This document shows positions 47,542-57,697 of a stretch of 64,000 nt of DNA, piece by piece. The notes beneath the pieces were generated by a model that saw only the letters and a program-made list of their open reading frames with translations, was not told the origin of the DNA and searched no databases. This stretch comes from Pseudo-nitzschia pungens (taxonomy: Eukaryota > Bacillariophyta > Bacillariophyceae > Bacillariales > Bacillariaceae), in contig CM074766.1 of assembly GCA_037355855.1 (NCBI GenBank), positions 496,001-560,000 on the forward strand, in the 5' to 3' direction. How positions within the stretch are numbered: position 1 is the first letter of the stretch; every line of letters begins with the position of its first letter. Both the position numbers and the translations under genes were made by a program.

Positions 47542-50061
47542 CGTGTCTCCTTTTGTGTTGTTACTTCTCTACGATAGAAAGGATCAGATTCGACGGATTC
47601 TGCCGCGATGTCGAGCTAATTGTTGTTTGGGTACAATGTGTATAGGACAAGCACTCGGAACTTTGATGGAGCGATCTCTGTTCGTGGAACCGATGCCCTC
47701 CTCCTGATTCGTTTGTTTTTCCTGTACCGTATTCCACGCTTGATTGAATCCAAGACTGAAGAAAGAGATCCCGATCGCAATGACTGCGGTAACCTTAGTC
47801 TAACTGTTTACCTTTTGGCTGGGGCTGGCTACGGTATCCTGAGATAAGCTCTAGTGCCTGTTGTGGCTACCTGCTGATGGTGCTTTTATTCGTTCCTGGA
47901 ACACTACTGCGGGTAGCTGGTAGGTCTCGTCTTCGCAAAAATAATGATTTCCGGTACAACTATCGCCCAACTGTGTACGCTTTAACCGCATTCGTTTTAA
48001 GGCGGGAACGAAGGGTGTTGATACTTTTTTTGCCGCAAGCGAAGGAAACACTAAGTCTACGTAGCCTCCCCAAGTGAGATTGATTCATTCATTCATTAGT
48101 TTGTTTTTTGAATAAAAAGCAGTCGGGCCAGGAGTCGTGTCAAACCGTGACGTTCAGCGCTAAGCATGTTAATCTCACTCAGGTGAATCATGCTGAGGGG
48201 CATGTGGAAACGTTTTGAAGAGGAAGAAAAATTGCGAATGATAATATTCAGGATTGAAGAATTAATTTAGTCAGGTTGCTGATCCGTTCAGCATCGCTCG
48301 CCATTTCCATTTTTAACATCCATTGGCAAGGCTTTGCTCTTACGGGTACAGGATGCGAGTCCGAGCGGGTAGTACGAAGTACGAAGTAGTAGTTTTGGCG
48401 ACACAATCTTGGCACGGGTTTGATCCTACCGTATCGCGAGTTAGTGTGACCTGAGAGGAGTTTTGGCGACAGAATCTTTCTTCTACAGCAAGGTGAAGGG
48501 TACGTTCGTACGATAAGTATGAAAGATATGTTGTTGATGTTTCGTCAACACATCCATGTTCGATCAATTCTTGCGGTTGTCAGAAGTACCCGGTAGTAAT
48601 AACCGGATACCAACCCACAAGCACCAGAAGAAATAGAGACAGCTTTTATGAGTTTTCGGGTATTTTTTGCATTACTCCAGAGGAAGCGATTGCTTTGACC
48701 CATCCCCAGCGGAACAATATTTTCAACTGGAACACTACTATCAACAGATTGGATTGCAATTAAACTTCAACAGTACCTCAATGATGCTGGCCATACTATT
48801 ACTACCTGTACTAGTACTAGTAATATGGGGCATAGTAGTAGTACTACTACTAGCAGCAGTCGTATTGGCAATGATGTTCAAATCAGGGTTGGATTCACCA
48901 CACAAGTTGCCCCATTGAGAATCTGAATTATTTCATGGTGTGTTTATCAGCAGAGTATCTCAACTGCCACCAAAGGCATTTCTGCTAGAGGTGTCTGAAC
49001 TTGCTTTAAAAAATAAAGCCAATATACAAGGAGGAGCTAGTAGTAAAGTTAATCTACTTTTACAGTCAACAAAATAAAACTACTGAGGCTAATGGCCTTG
49101 TAAAAAAATGGGAATGTATCCATTCAATGGGACTGATGATCCTACTACTGCCACTAATAGTATTAGTACAACAAGTAGTACAGTAATTAACCTTATCTAA
49201 AGGACTTCAAAGTCTGAACGGAATGATGGCCAAAACTAAGTCGACCGAGTCGAGTTTGAAAACCGTTAAACACCGAAATAAATCTCTACTGTACGGTGCG
49301 TGCGAATACCTCTTAACCTTACCCGTAGTCCATCAGTTAACATTGCTCCCATTCATTACACGTACAACGTATTCAATACACATGAAAACAATCATGGTAA
49401 TCAAAAATGGGCAACGGAATTTAAAAATTCAAACTTCTCGCCCTTTAAATACTAAAGGTCGGAGTCTCATTTTGAGCGGATCAAACATGCGAATCTAAAG
49501 GAAGGCACTAATATTTTCGAAATTGTGAGCAAGTCACGTTTTTTCGGTTAAACATCATGCCGTTAAAGAAACAACATGAACATATCCAAGTTATTCATTT
49601 GTGAATAATGTTGAAACAAATTACAAATAATATCAATCAGAATTTGCTTTCGTTAATTCCTTCGACGACAGAGGCATCTGGTCGTTTTTTCATCCCACAA
49701 GTAACACTTCTGTTATCGGAAGGAGTCAAGTACGAGTAAGTTACTCGTAACTGCCGTATGCATGCATCTGCAACTACCGGCAGACAGCAGAAGTGGTGTG
49801 CCAAGTTATCTGTTCAAGAAGTGACGCAACTGTAAAGTACCATACTGTACCTGGTCTTTGTTACGCACGCTCGAAGTACAACAGCGAAACATCAGAACCT
49901 TCACACTGACCTCCAAACCGAAGATCTCATACACAGAAGTTCGAGAACTTGGAAGAAAGTGCACTACGCCAATTTCCACTTCTGGTCTATTGTCTGTAGC
50001 CGACCTGGCACACATCGAACACTGTGTGGTGGCCTTCGGAGAGGGCAAGTTGCATAGAACC
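47542..50061. other. Intergenic, 2.5 kb
   Basis: No secure gene was found. TACTACTAGTA-type repeats at 48790-48860 create a hydrophobic but artefactual frame. An AAGTACGAAGTACGAAGTAG repeat occurs near 48370. The part from about 49858 is in frame with the next gene and may belong to its first exon; a signal-peptide exon for that gene may be hidden here but I could not locate it. Confidence 0.4.
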
Positions 50062-52506
50062 ATGTCGTACCATGTAAGGAACCCCAGCCGACAGGTGTTG
50101 CGCCAACAGCACCAGTCCCTTATTGATATTTCAAAGCAACAGGAGCAGCAACAATTTCGACGAAGGCTAGAGGAACCGGATGAACCGGAGTTCCAGTGGA
50201 CTTTTTTTGTCAATGGCGGTGTGAACCGCGTGAGCAACTCCGACTCTAGTGACTTGCTTGCTGATGACAACCAAAACGAGAATGATGAATATCTGTCAAT
50301 TGTGCAGAAGGATGAAGCTGCATTCACGTCACTGCCAAATTCGAACGAACCGCTGGTTACTTACTCCAGCAGGGCTCCGAACTATCCCATAGGATATTCG
50401 TGCGAGCACACTTTGTTTCATACGAAAGAGGATGACGAGAACAGCAAGGGTGCCGTTGCTACAATTAATGATGCTTTGAAACTGTCTTATTCAAATGACG
50501 AAGAGGAAAACGAGGCTATTGTTTTAAACGAGACTGATGTGTCTATGTCACTGGAATTTCAGATCCCAGCCTCCGTAGCAGGACAGTATAACAAGGTCAT
50601 TTCCAACGTCGAAGCCTTGCAATGGTCGATCTTGAATCAAGTTGCAGAACGGAGCGGACTCGCTAAGGGTTGCAAGTTAGATGCTCAACATGACCACCGA
50701 GCTCTCGTTGCCACAACGGCAGCAACGAACGATATGCATAGATCATTTTCAACAAAGTCTGGAAGTCGAAATAATGCACGGGACCCATACAAAGGTAAAT
50801 CAGTCACTACCGAAACTAGCAACATCGATAGAAACAGCAACAGAAATCACAACAACGATACCAAATATCGCCGCCGTGCTCGCACATTTACGACAACCGA
50901 CAGAAGCTTGGTTTCAAGTCTTCCTTACCCAACTAGTGTTTATTCGATTGATTCGACACGTCCCAATTGGACAGGTGAGTAAACTAAAAAAGATTGAAAG
51001 TGAGTCATCCTATCGGAGTAAGGTTGGATCCAGACGTGCTCACTCATCTCAAAACAATCATTTCATGCTATAAAACAGCTTCCTGCTTAAGCCAAAGGAA
51101 TGAATCCGAGCAGTCTGACAAAAAATGCTTCACAGCACAAATCAATCTAGATGTCAAATACCGCGGAGATAGAGGAGAAAGCGATCTGATCGAAGAGTTC
51201 ATTCAATCCATTGTATACAAACAGATTGATCTGGACTCGTCACAACTTTTTGCAGAAGATCTTACCGGATTGAAATGGATTACCGATGAGGAATTCTCTT
51301 CTTTAATTGATGAATCCAAATTTGATCAGGCATCGAAAGCACCAATATTTTTCGGACCGGAAATAGACTGACGACAATATTCTGCAAGGTGTTGACGGCA
51401 GCGCGACACCAGCACCAACCGATGACCCATCTGATACGTTATTTGCCAGTATAATGATTCCAGTTGGGACAGCTATATTCTTAATCGCTGTATGGTGTTG
51501 TGCCCATCGGCATTACAACCAGAGGCGAAAAAGTCGCCGAAGCGCACAGAAACTCAAACAAAAGAGCATCACAGGCTTGAGCGATATGAAACAATTAAAC
51601 GATATCGAAACAGCTAGTGATAGCACTGAGACAACTCCTGAAGTTGCGTCGAAAAACAGCAGTGATAGCAATTGTGATTCTGTGGAAAATGTTTCACCGG
51701 CAGTCTCGTCGTCATCGTCATCGTCGCCATCGTCATCACCGCTCTCCAAGTCTAAGCGAAGTAAGAAAAGCCTGCCTATATCTGTTGATTCCCCCGAACG
51801 ATCTGCAGCTGGTCTACCACCGCGTCCAATGGTTGTGAAACGGGAAATATCTAAACAGCTGAAAAAACAGAGAAAAAAGAAGAAAAGAAAGAAAAATAAG
51901 GTCATGGCGTTGCAACGCATCAATAGCAGAGACAGAATCGATGAACTACCTATGATTTCCGAAAGCGAGTCTGAGTGCGACTCCGAATCGGGTGGTGAAG
52001 ACGATGAATATTTTCAAAACGATGACGCTAGCTCATACGATGCATCCGCGGGATGTTTGACTCCATCTCGACGGTCGCGCACCAGCAGTAGGGCGAGCAG
52101 TTCAGGTAGTCCCCAACAATCTCCAAAGGATGACTCATTGCTAGTCGAGTCTACTATCGACTACGAATTCGTCATGGAAGCACCCGAATTCAGTCAGGAT
52201 CTTTTTGCTCAGCTCAAAGCAAGCGATTCCAATGTCTATACAAAAAATAATCAAGAGATTAGTCCTGTACCAAAATTGACACTGCAGCCAAAACTAACAG
52301 TTCCGAAGATCGACCGAGCCGACGCACAGCAGGAAACAACAAGAGAATTTGTTGTGTCGACCACCGATGAGCGAGAACTCAAGAGTATGGAGATTGAAAC
52401 AGAGTCCGAATTGGATAGTTCATTCTCTAAGGAGCACGGAACTGTGATGGAGCGCATGATGCCACTTCCTTGGCTTGCAAGCAGCAGGAATCCAAAAATA
52501 TTATAG
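50062..52506 (+). CDS. Type I membrane protein with basic/Ser-rich tail, 5' end uncertain, one +1 frame step
   Basis: The first ATG in frame is 50062, but the frame is open from 49858 and a signal peptide is missing, so an upstream exon is likely. The first exon ends at 50974 (GTGAGT). The best phase-compatible acceptor is 51078 (AAAACAG), giving a 104-base intron. At 51363-51371 the reading frame hits TGA, while the +1 frame, blocked by TAG at 51364-51366, continues as TDDNILQGVDGSATPAP to the membrane span (IMIPVGTAIFLIAVWCCAH). A long tail with Ser runs, a Lys-rich KKQRKKKKRKKNK stretch and acidic patches follows. The model gives 779 aa with one base skipped. The extracellular part has a conserved-looking VEALQWSILNQVAERSGL segment. 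Family and role unknown. Confidence 0.6.
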
Positions 52507-54461
52507 AGAGAACTTCACACCAAAGGCTTGCTCTCTATTCAGACCCATCACACGACAAAAATCATGGAAACACACCTCATCTAATCGCTACATTCGCTAA
52601 ATGAAAAGAATAACAATTCAACGATTTATCGACGACTCGGGCTGTTGGTGCGCTAATGGGCTTGCTAAATGGGCCAAACGTCCAAGGCAATAAATGACAG
52701 TCCCATTACGACAGACGTTCTCTTTGAAGCTGCAAAGCATCTTAGGCATTGTCAATCACAAAAATACTTTGCCGCATAAAACTAGCTAATTTATCAATGT
52801 AATGATTCAACGATTTTGAATTTAACGATGCATTTCAAGATAATTTAGACCATGGGCCAATCAATAAATCAAGTCATAGCATGGATATGTTCTTTTTACA
52901 AGAAGACGATTCGTTCAGAAAATACACAACCTTTGCGATCACGTGCGATGACGAGCAGGAACTCGATATCTCATAGTCATGACAAAACATCCATCGGTAG
53001 GATGGGTTGCACGAAGCCGCTTTATACTACGAATAACTCCGGCCTGTTCACCACTATTCGAGATACTTCAATTCAATCTTTGCACTTACTAAGCATCAAA
53101 GCTTCTCATTTGCATTGCCACAAATCTTGTTATTCAGAAGTGGGAGTCAGGCGTCCTAAATCCCATGGAACCATGAATCGTCGACCGTGTTTTCTCGTCT
53201 CTGTCTCCGCTCGAAAGAGTCACTTCCGGAGGCAACGCCAAACACCAAACCTGGCGCCTTCCCCACAATTTCCCTGATGTAAGGTAGCCTTACTTACCTG
53301 CAGAGACAGTCCGAAGGCTCCGATGTCGAGTGATACGTGTCGAAAAAAATCTTGCCGCTTCTATCGACTGACAACAACCCGTAACCATCGCAACTTCGTT
53401 TCATCCATTTGAAGATCCTTCGCTGTCACGTTTTGATTCGACCGCACCGTTGCCCGTTGCTAGTTCACTCACCATACACGAATCAACCCAGCAGATACAA
53501 AGCACAGCATCAGTTTTCGAACGACTGGATAGGACGGAGAAGATTCATCTAGTGCTCGCTGAGCACCGGTACGAGTTATCAACCCTGGTAACCTTACGGG
53601 AACGAGTAAAAGTACTCTCATGTTTCCAAGAGTCATGCGAACTTCTTCCTTCTTCCTGATGCGTACGGTACGGTACCCGGCACAGAAATACGGCGTCATC
53701 GATCAAAATCGGCACGGTATTGAATACTACGGTACCGTATCAATTAGAATCAATCAACAATCAACCAGATGAATGAATCAATCGTACGCTTTACGGAACG
53801 TACGGCGGAGTATGCATAAGCAGGAATGAGTCAAGGGAAAATCGGTCTTTCACTCCGAAGTTGTTCACCCTGATCGGGAATTCTTCCGAGTAGGTACCGG
53901 TACAGAAAGACTTACGTCAAAGAGAAAACAGAATAGGTAGGAGTAAGGTTTACCATAATCAATAAGTGTTCTAGACTGTTTTATGATACTCAAACACGCA
54001 ATAGTGGTCAGCAACGGCAAGAGAACAGATTGTTACGAGTCGATCTGGGACTACTCCGTGCAAATTGAGCGCGAACGGAAGAAAACTTGATCCTGTTTAG
54101 GTTGTCGATTTGATCGCAAAAAGACTCAACTTAATCGTTCCGAACTGCGAACGGATTATGATTAAATTGATGGTCGCGCACGTCTCACTGTCCCATTTTT
54201 GAAATGAATCGTGCCTTTAATGGGAACGTGTGTAGGCACACAATGGACGCATACAAAGTTGTGACCAATCTTGTAGGGACAACAGTACGATTTTTGAGGT
54301 CACACTATGGTCGTGAAGTCGCTTCTCAATAATCTCTGTTCCTTCATTGCATCAAAAAAGCAAGACTTTTGGCAATTTTCGAATCGCCACTCTTCATCTC
54401 ACAATTCCCAAAGGCCAAATCTTCCAAACACCACAATTCCAAAAAGCGCAGTATCATCATC
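52507..54461. other. Intergenic, 2.0 kb
   Basis: The sequence holds AT-rich DNA, scattered TACGGTACCGTA and AACCTTACGG words (53580-53600, 53660-53745) and one 141-codon frame at 52852-53277 that I do not accept as a gene. Confidence 0.45.
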
Positions 54462-55256
54462 ATGCCTCCTTACGCCAGCACCCAACACGCCCCCTCAGAC
54501 GTCCTTGACTTCCACGATGATGTCTCCCATGAAGATCCATTCATGGACATTTCGCTCGGACCAAAGGTTAATGGGGCGGTTGACCAGAAGAATGACGATG
54601 CAGTTCCTGTCGATGATGACGCTTCTTCCACTGCATCCGACTCCGTCGCATCCGAACGCAGCGAATCGCAAGATTCATCGTCTTCTGTGTTGGAGAGATT
54701 GATGGACTGGAACCCATGCGTGGCAGGTATCCCCAACCCATCTTCTGCGCTTTTCAAGACCAGAGTTTGCTCGGAGTGCGGAGGCAAGTGTACCAAACTC
54801 CAAGGCTACAAGAAGGAAATCGTCGAAAACACTTTGGTTGACGAGGAAACCGGTGAGGAAACCATCGTGAAAACTAAGATTTACTTTCACAAGTGGTGCG
54901 AGACTGTCAGCGATTATCGACGGGAACACAAGAAGAGCTACGCACCCGTCGTGAGCAATTTGCTCGACCACTTTCGTGCCATCGAACTCGAAGCCCAGAG
55001 GAAGCGCGAGACAGAGCTTCGTCTGATCAAAGAGCAGGAAGAAAAGGCCCGAGTGGAAGAAGAATTGGCCGCGAAGGCCCAGGAAGCCCCAGTGGAGACG
55101 CCCAAGCCGAAGAAGACTTTCTTGAAGCGTGTCAAGAAATCCGGCAAGCGCATGAAAAAGTCCTTTTCCCTCAGTTCGTGCAAGGGAAAGAATTCGACTT
55201 CGGCTGTGTCTGTAAACGCCGTCGACGGATCGACCAGTGGGCCTGCAGAACTCTAA
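54462..55256 (+). CDS. Cys/His-cluster coiled-coil protein, 264 aa
   Basis: The start is ATG 54462 (context atcatcATGCC); the longer frame from 54369 starts at TTG and is not used. The N-terminal third is acidic and Ser-rich (DDDASSTASDSVASERS). A possible zinc-binding cluster follows: CSECGGKC ... then YFHKWCETV (Cys-x2-Cys-x2-3-Cys, later His-x2-Cys), like half of a LIM or treble-clef module. Then comes a strongly charged helix predicted as coiled coil (IELEAQRKRETELRLIKEQE) and a Lys-rich end (KKTFLKRVKKSGKRMKKSF). Probably cytosolic or nuclear; role unknown. The 40-bp palindromic repeats at 55481-55600 lie in its 3' flank. Confidence 0.72.
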   Translation: MPPYASTQHAPSDVLDFHDDVSHEDPFMDISLGPKVNGAVDQKNDDAVPVDDDASSTASDSVASERSESQDSSSSVLERLMDWNPCVAGIPNPSSALFKTRVCSECGGKCTKLQGYKKEIVENTLVDEETGEETIVKTKIYFHKWCETVSDYRREHKKSYAPVVSNLLDHFRAIELEAQRKRETELRLIKEQEEKARVEEELAAKAQEAPVETPKPKKTFLKRVKKSGKRMKKSFSLSSCKGKNSTSAVSVNAVDGSTSGPAEL

Positions 55257-56128
55257 AAAGAGGACTCTGTTTCCACCAATTATTCCGCAGCCGCGGGAGC
55301 AAGGTTGATTGAACGCCCGGAATGTATAGAACAGGTTCTGTCGTACGTGAGACAAACCGTGTCTCGCGTCTGATTCCGAGCAGATAGACCATCGCGGGTC
55401 CAATACTGTATCATAGATCACACGAGCGCACACACATGAAGATGTACACCCTCATAATTTATATCCTCTCGAATCAATATTCTCAGCACGATAACCAACG
55501 TGTTTGTATAAGAGAATAATTCTTAGCACGATAACCAACGTGCTTGTACAAGAGAATTATTCTTAGCACGATGCATAACGTGTTTGTATCAAAGAATGAA
55601 CACGAGAAGAAGAACTCAATTGATTGTAGAGTTCATTCCCAAGTATTATTAAAAGTATAATAAAAGTTTGTAACGAATTATTTCCAAACCCATCAAAATT
55701 GTATCGTTGCAAAGCTGCTTGGCAGGATGAATCATTCTTTCTCATGGTGTAGCGTTGCGATCATTCCCTCCGTTCGAATACATTTCGTCCGCGAAGCGAA
55801 AAATTGGGAGGTCCGAAAAGAATGCTCCGTATCGAACGATGTCAAACCCACAGATCGTGCTGTTGCCCGTCCCTGCATTTCAGGATTCTTTGCCATTGCG
55901 GGGCGTTGTGGCATTTCCCTCTATTCTCATTCAATGCGTCCCCGGTTGATCGCACCGGAATGGTGTGCTCAACAATTGCACGGGCGCAACGGAATCCAAG
56001 CGTCCATGAGTGGCACGATTCGCCACGAATTCATGTTTTGTCATTACTTCAGTCGGTGAGGTGCAGGTACGTGTACTCGTCAAGACGAAAGTGCCGTGTG
56101 TCCACTGGGTGTTGGTTGGCATGGGTTG
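55257..56128. other. Convergent intergenic region
   Basis: This holds the 3' flanks of the coiled-coil gene (plus) and the glycosyltransferase-like gene (minus), with the 40-bp repeat array. Longer frames across 55727-56128 show no coding character. Confidence 0.45.
55481..55600. repeat. Three tandem 40-bp units, each an imperfect palindrome
   Basis: Units start at 55481, 55521 and 55561 with TCTTAGCACG (first copy TCTCAGCACG). Each contains AGCACG...CGTGCT-type complementary arms, plus outer AGAGAAT/ATTCTT pairing between neighbours. In RNA each could form a hairpin; the array may be transcribed as the 3' UTR of the 54462 gene. Confidence 0.85.
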
Positions 56129-57697
56129 CTATCTTCCCGGGTGTTCGGAGCTGTTGTAAAAATATGCCTCGTGGTGAATTCGCGACGCGAGTTGAGGATG
56201 CGAGAAACGGAGATCCCGTTCCCATTTGGTATTCTCCCCTGTTCCGCCCAATTGAGAGTACGAATACAGCCGGGTGGTTTGAATGGATGGACCACCCAGA
56301 TAGGATGCCATCTGGACGAAGCTCGACTTTGCGGGACCGATCAATTCCTTCCTGGTTTTCTTGAGAAAGCAAAAGTCTTCCATGGAACCGCTCCCGGGCG
56401 TGAACCGCACGGTGAGATTTTTGCGTTCGAGACCCCTCATGAGTTCGTGGGCTTCCGTTTGGTTGTTCCGGGAGTCTCGCTCGAGGAAGCGACCGGCGAC
56501 GGCAATCTTGTCTCCGGGGTTCAGGTGGCCCAGGACCTTCGACACGAGCTTGTCCCCGGTCATTTCCATGAATCCCATCCTGTTTTCGCCTGGACATTTT
56601 CAATTCGCTCGCAAAATTGCGATAGTGCAGGACGGATTCGTCGGATTCGGGGGGATTGATCAGTGTTTTACCGCAGCAAGTGGCATCGTCGAACGCAAAA
56701 GTCTTGTAGATTTCGTCGTAGTACAGGTCCAGCGGTACCTTCATGTTCAGGTTGTCGACGCGGACCATCACCCTGGGGATAATGCCCCCGACGTCGTCCT
56801 GCGGGTCGTTGTTTTGGAAGAGATGTCGATCTTGTTTCAGGTGCTCTGCCAGGTTCTGGAGATTTTCTCGAATCGTGGATGTGTTGGTCGCATCGTCATT
56901 CTCCAATTTGACCGGACTTTCGACAAAGTACCCAGAGCCCAACAGCTTGTTTCCCAGCTCCAAATCTACGTCGTCGAAAAACGGCATACATCTCGTTAAT
57001 TCCTCGGAAGTTGTCTTGGCCTTGCTCATGACAGCTCCTCGGCGGTCGAGTTGTTCCGAGAAGACAAGGCGAGACCGAAGACCAAACTCATCGTAGGCCA
57101 TCTTTGCCTATTGTCCATCCATATATGCTCTTCTGTAAGTTGTTACCAAACTCTCCGCTCAGTATTACCAAAAAGGTTATGGGTGGGATGTTGTCGTGCA
57201 GCGTTTCGTTGCCTCTGATCGCGTTCGTTTTTCCCTCGATCATTTTCGTTCGTATCTGAAAGAACGGTTCCATCGGAGAAGTTTTGGCCTTGCCAGTGTT
57301 CGTCGTTGTCTCGCCTACGGGATCGGTAGCGGAAACTTCCTTGGACTGCTTCTCGGAATGAACCCCGGCTATCGGAGAAACTCGACTGTTTGTGGTTGTG
57401 TCGTCATTGGTTGCGAGGTTGTTGTCATTGCTGCGTCCGTCATCCCGTGCAACGCTTGCCTCGAGTGATTCTGCACTCCCTCTCAGCGTCGCATACCGTC
57501 AACGCATACTGTTTGGTAACCCTATACTGGAACGAGCCGAGATGGAACACCAGAAAAAATAAAATAACGACAATCACAGCGTTCTGCCGACGCATCCGAG
57601 CTCCGAGCCGTGGTGTGGCGTTGGGTTTCTCGAAATGTGCCAGATGTACCGACCGACGGATCTCCCTCGTGCCGTCACCATTGTTGTCAATGTCCAT
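56129..57697 (-). CDS. Type II membrane, glycosyltransferase-like protein of an LSGE/GN family, with three +1 frame steps
   Basis: The start is ATG 57697. A basic cytosolic stretch precedes a signal anchor (NAVIVVILFFLVFHLGSF), then a stem, ITFLVILSGEFGNNLQKS, EFGLRSRLVFSEQ, LHYRNFASELK, KIAVAGRFLERDS and a C-terminal MEDFCFLKKTRKELIGPAKSSFVQMASYLG. That last segment resembles the FCxLMSCKYIIGS.STFSWWAAYL motif of GT11-type fucosyltransferases, so a Golgi glycosyltransferase is likely (inference). These parts lie in three frames; steps of +1 are needed at 57499-57440, 57110-57088 and 56602-56578, giving 521 aa ending at 56131-56129. No intron fits the second and third sites because conserved sequence runs up to them. 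It is either a pseudogene or recoded, or the sequence has inserted bases. Confidence 0.62.

Noticed and set aside
48667..48918. Small hydrophobic protein, apparent membrane span
   Set aside because: The hydrophobic stretch is made by TACTAGTAC-type repeat DNA that also occurs in clearly non-coding places.
50975..51000. 26-base intron in the basic-tail membrane protein
   Set aside because: Too short for GT-AG splicing; a phase-compatible 104-base intron ending AAAACAG at 51078 is more credible.
52852..53277. 141-codon plus-strand frame
   Set aside because: Composition is Ser/His/Arg-mixed with no domain, no conserved-looking segment and intergenic-type codon use.
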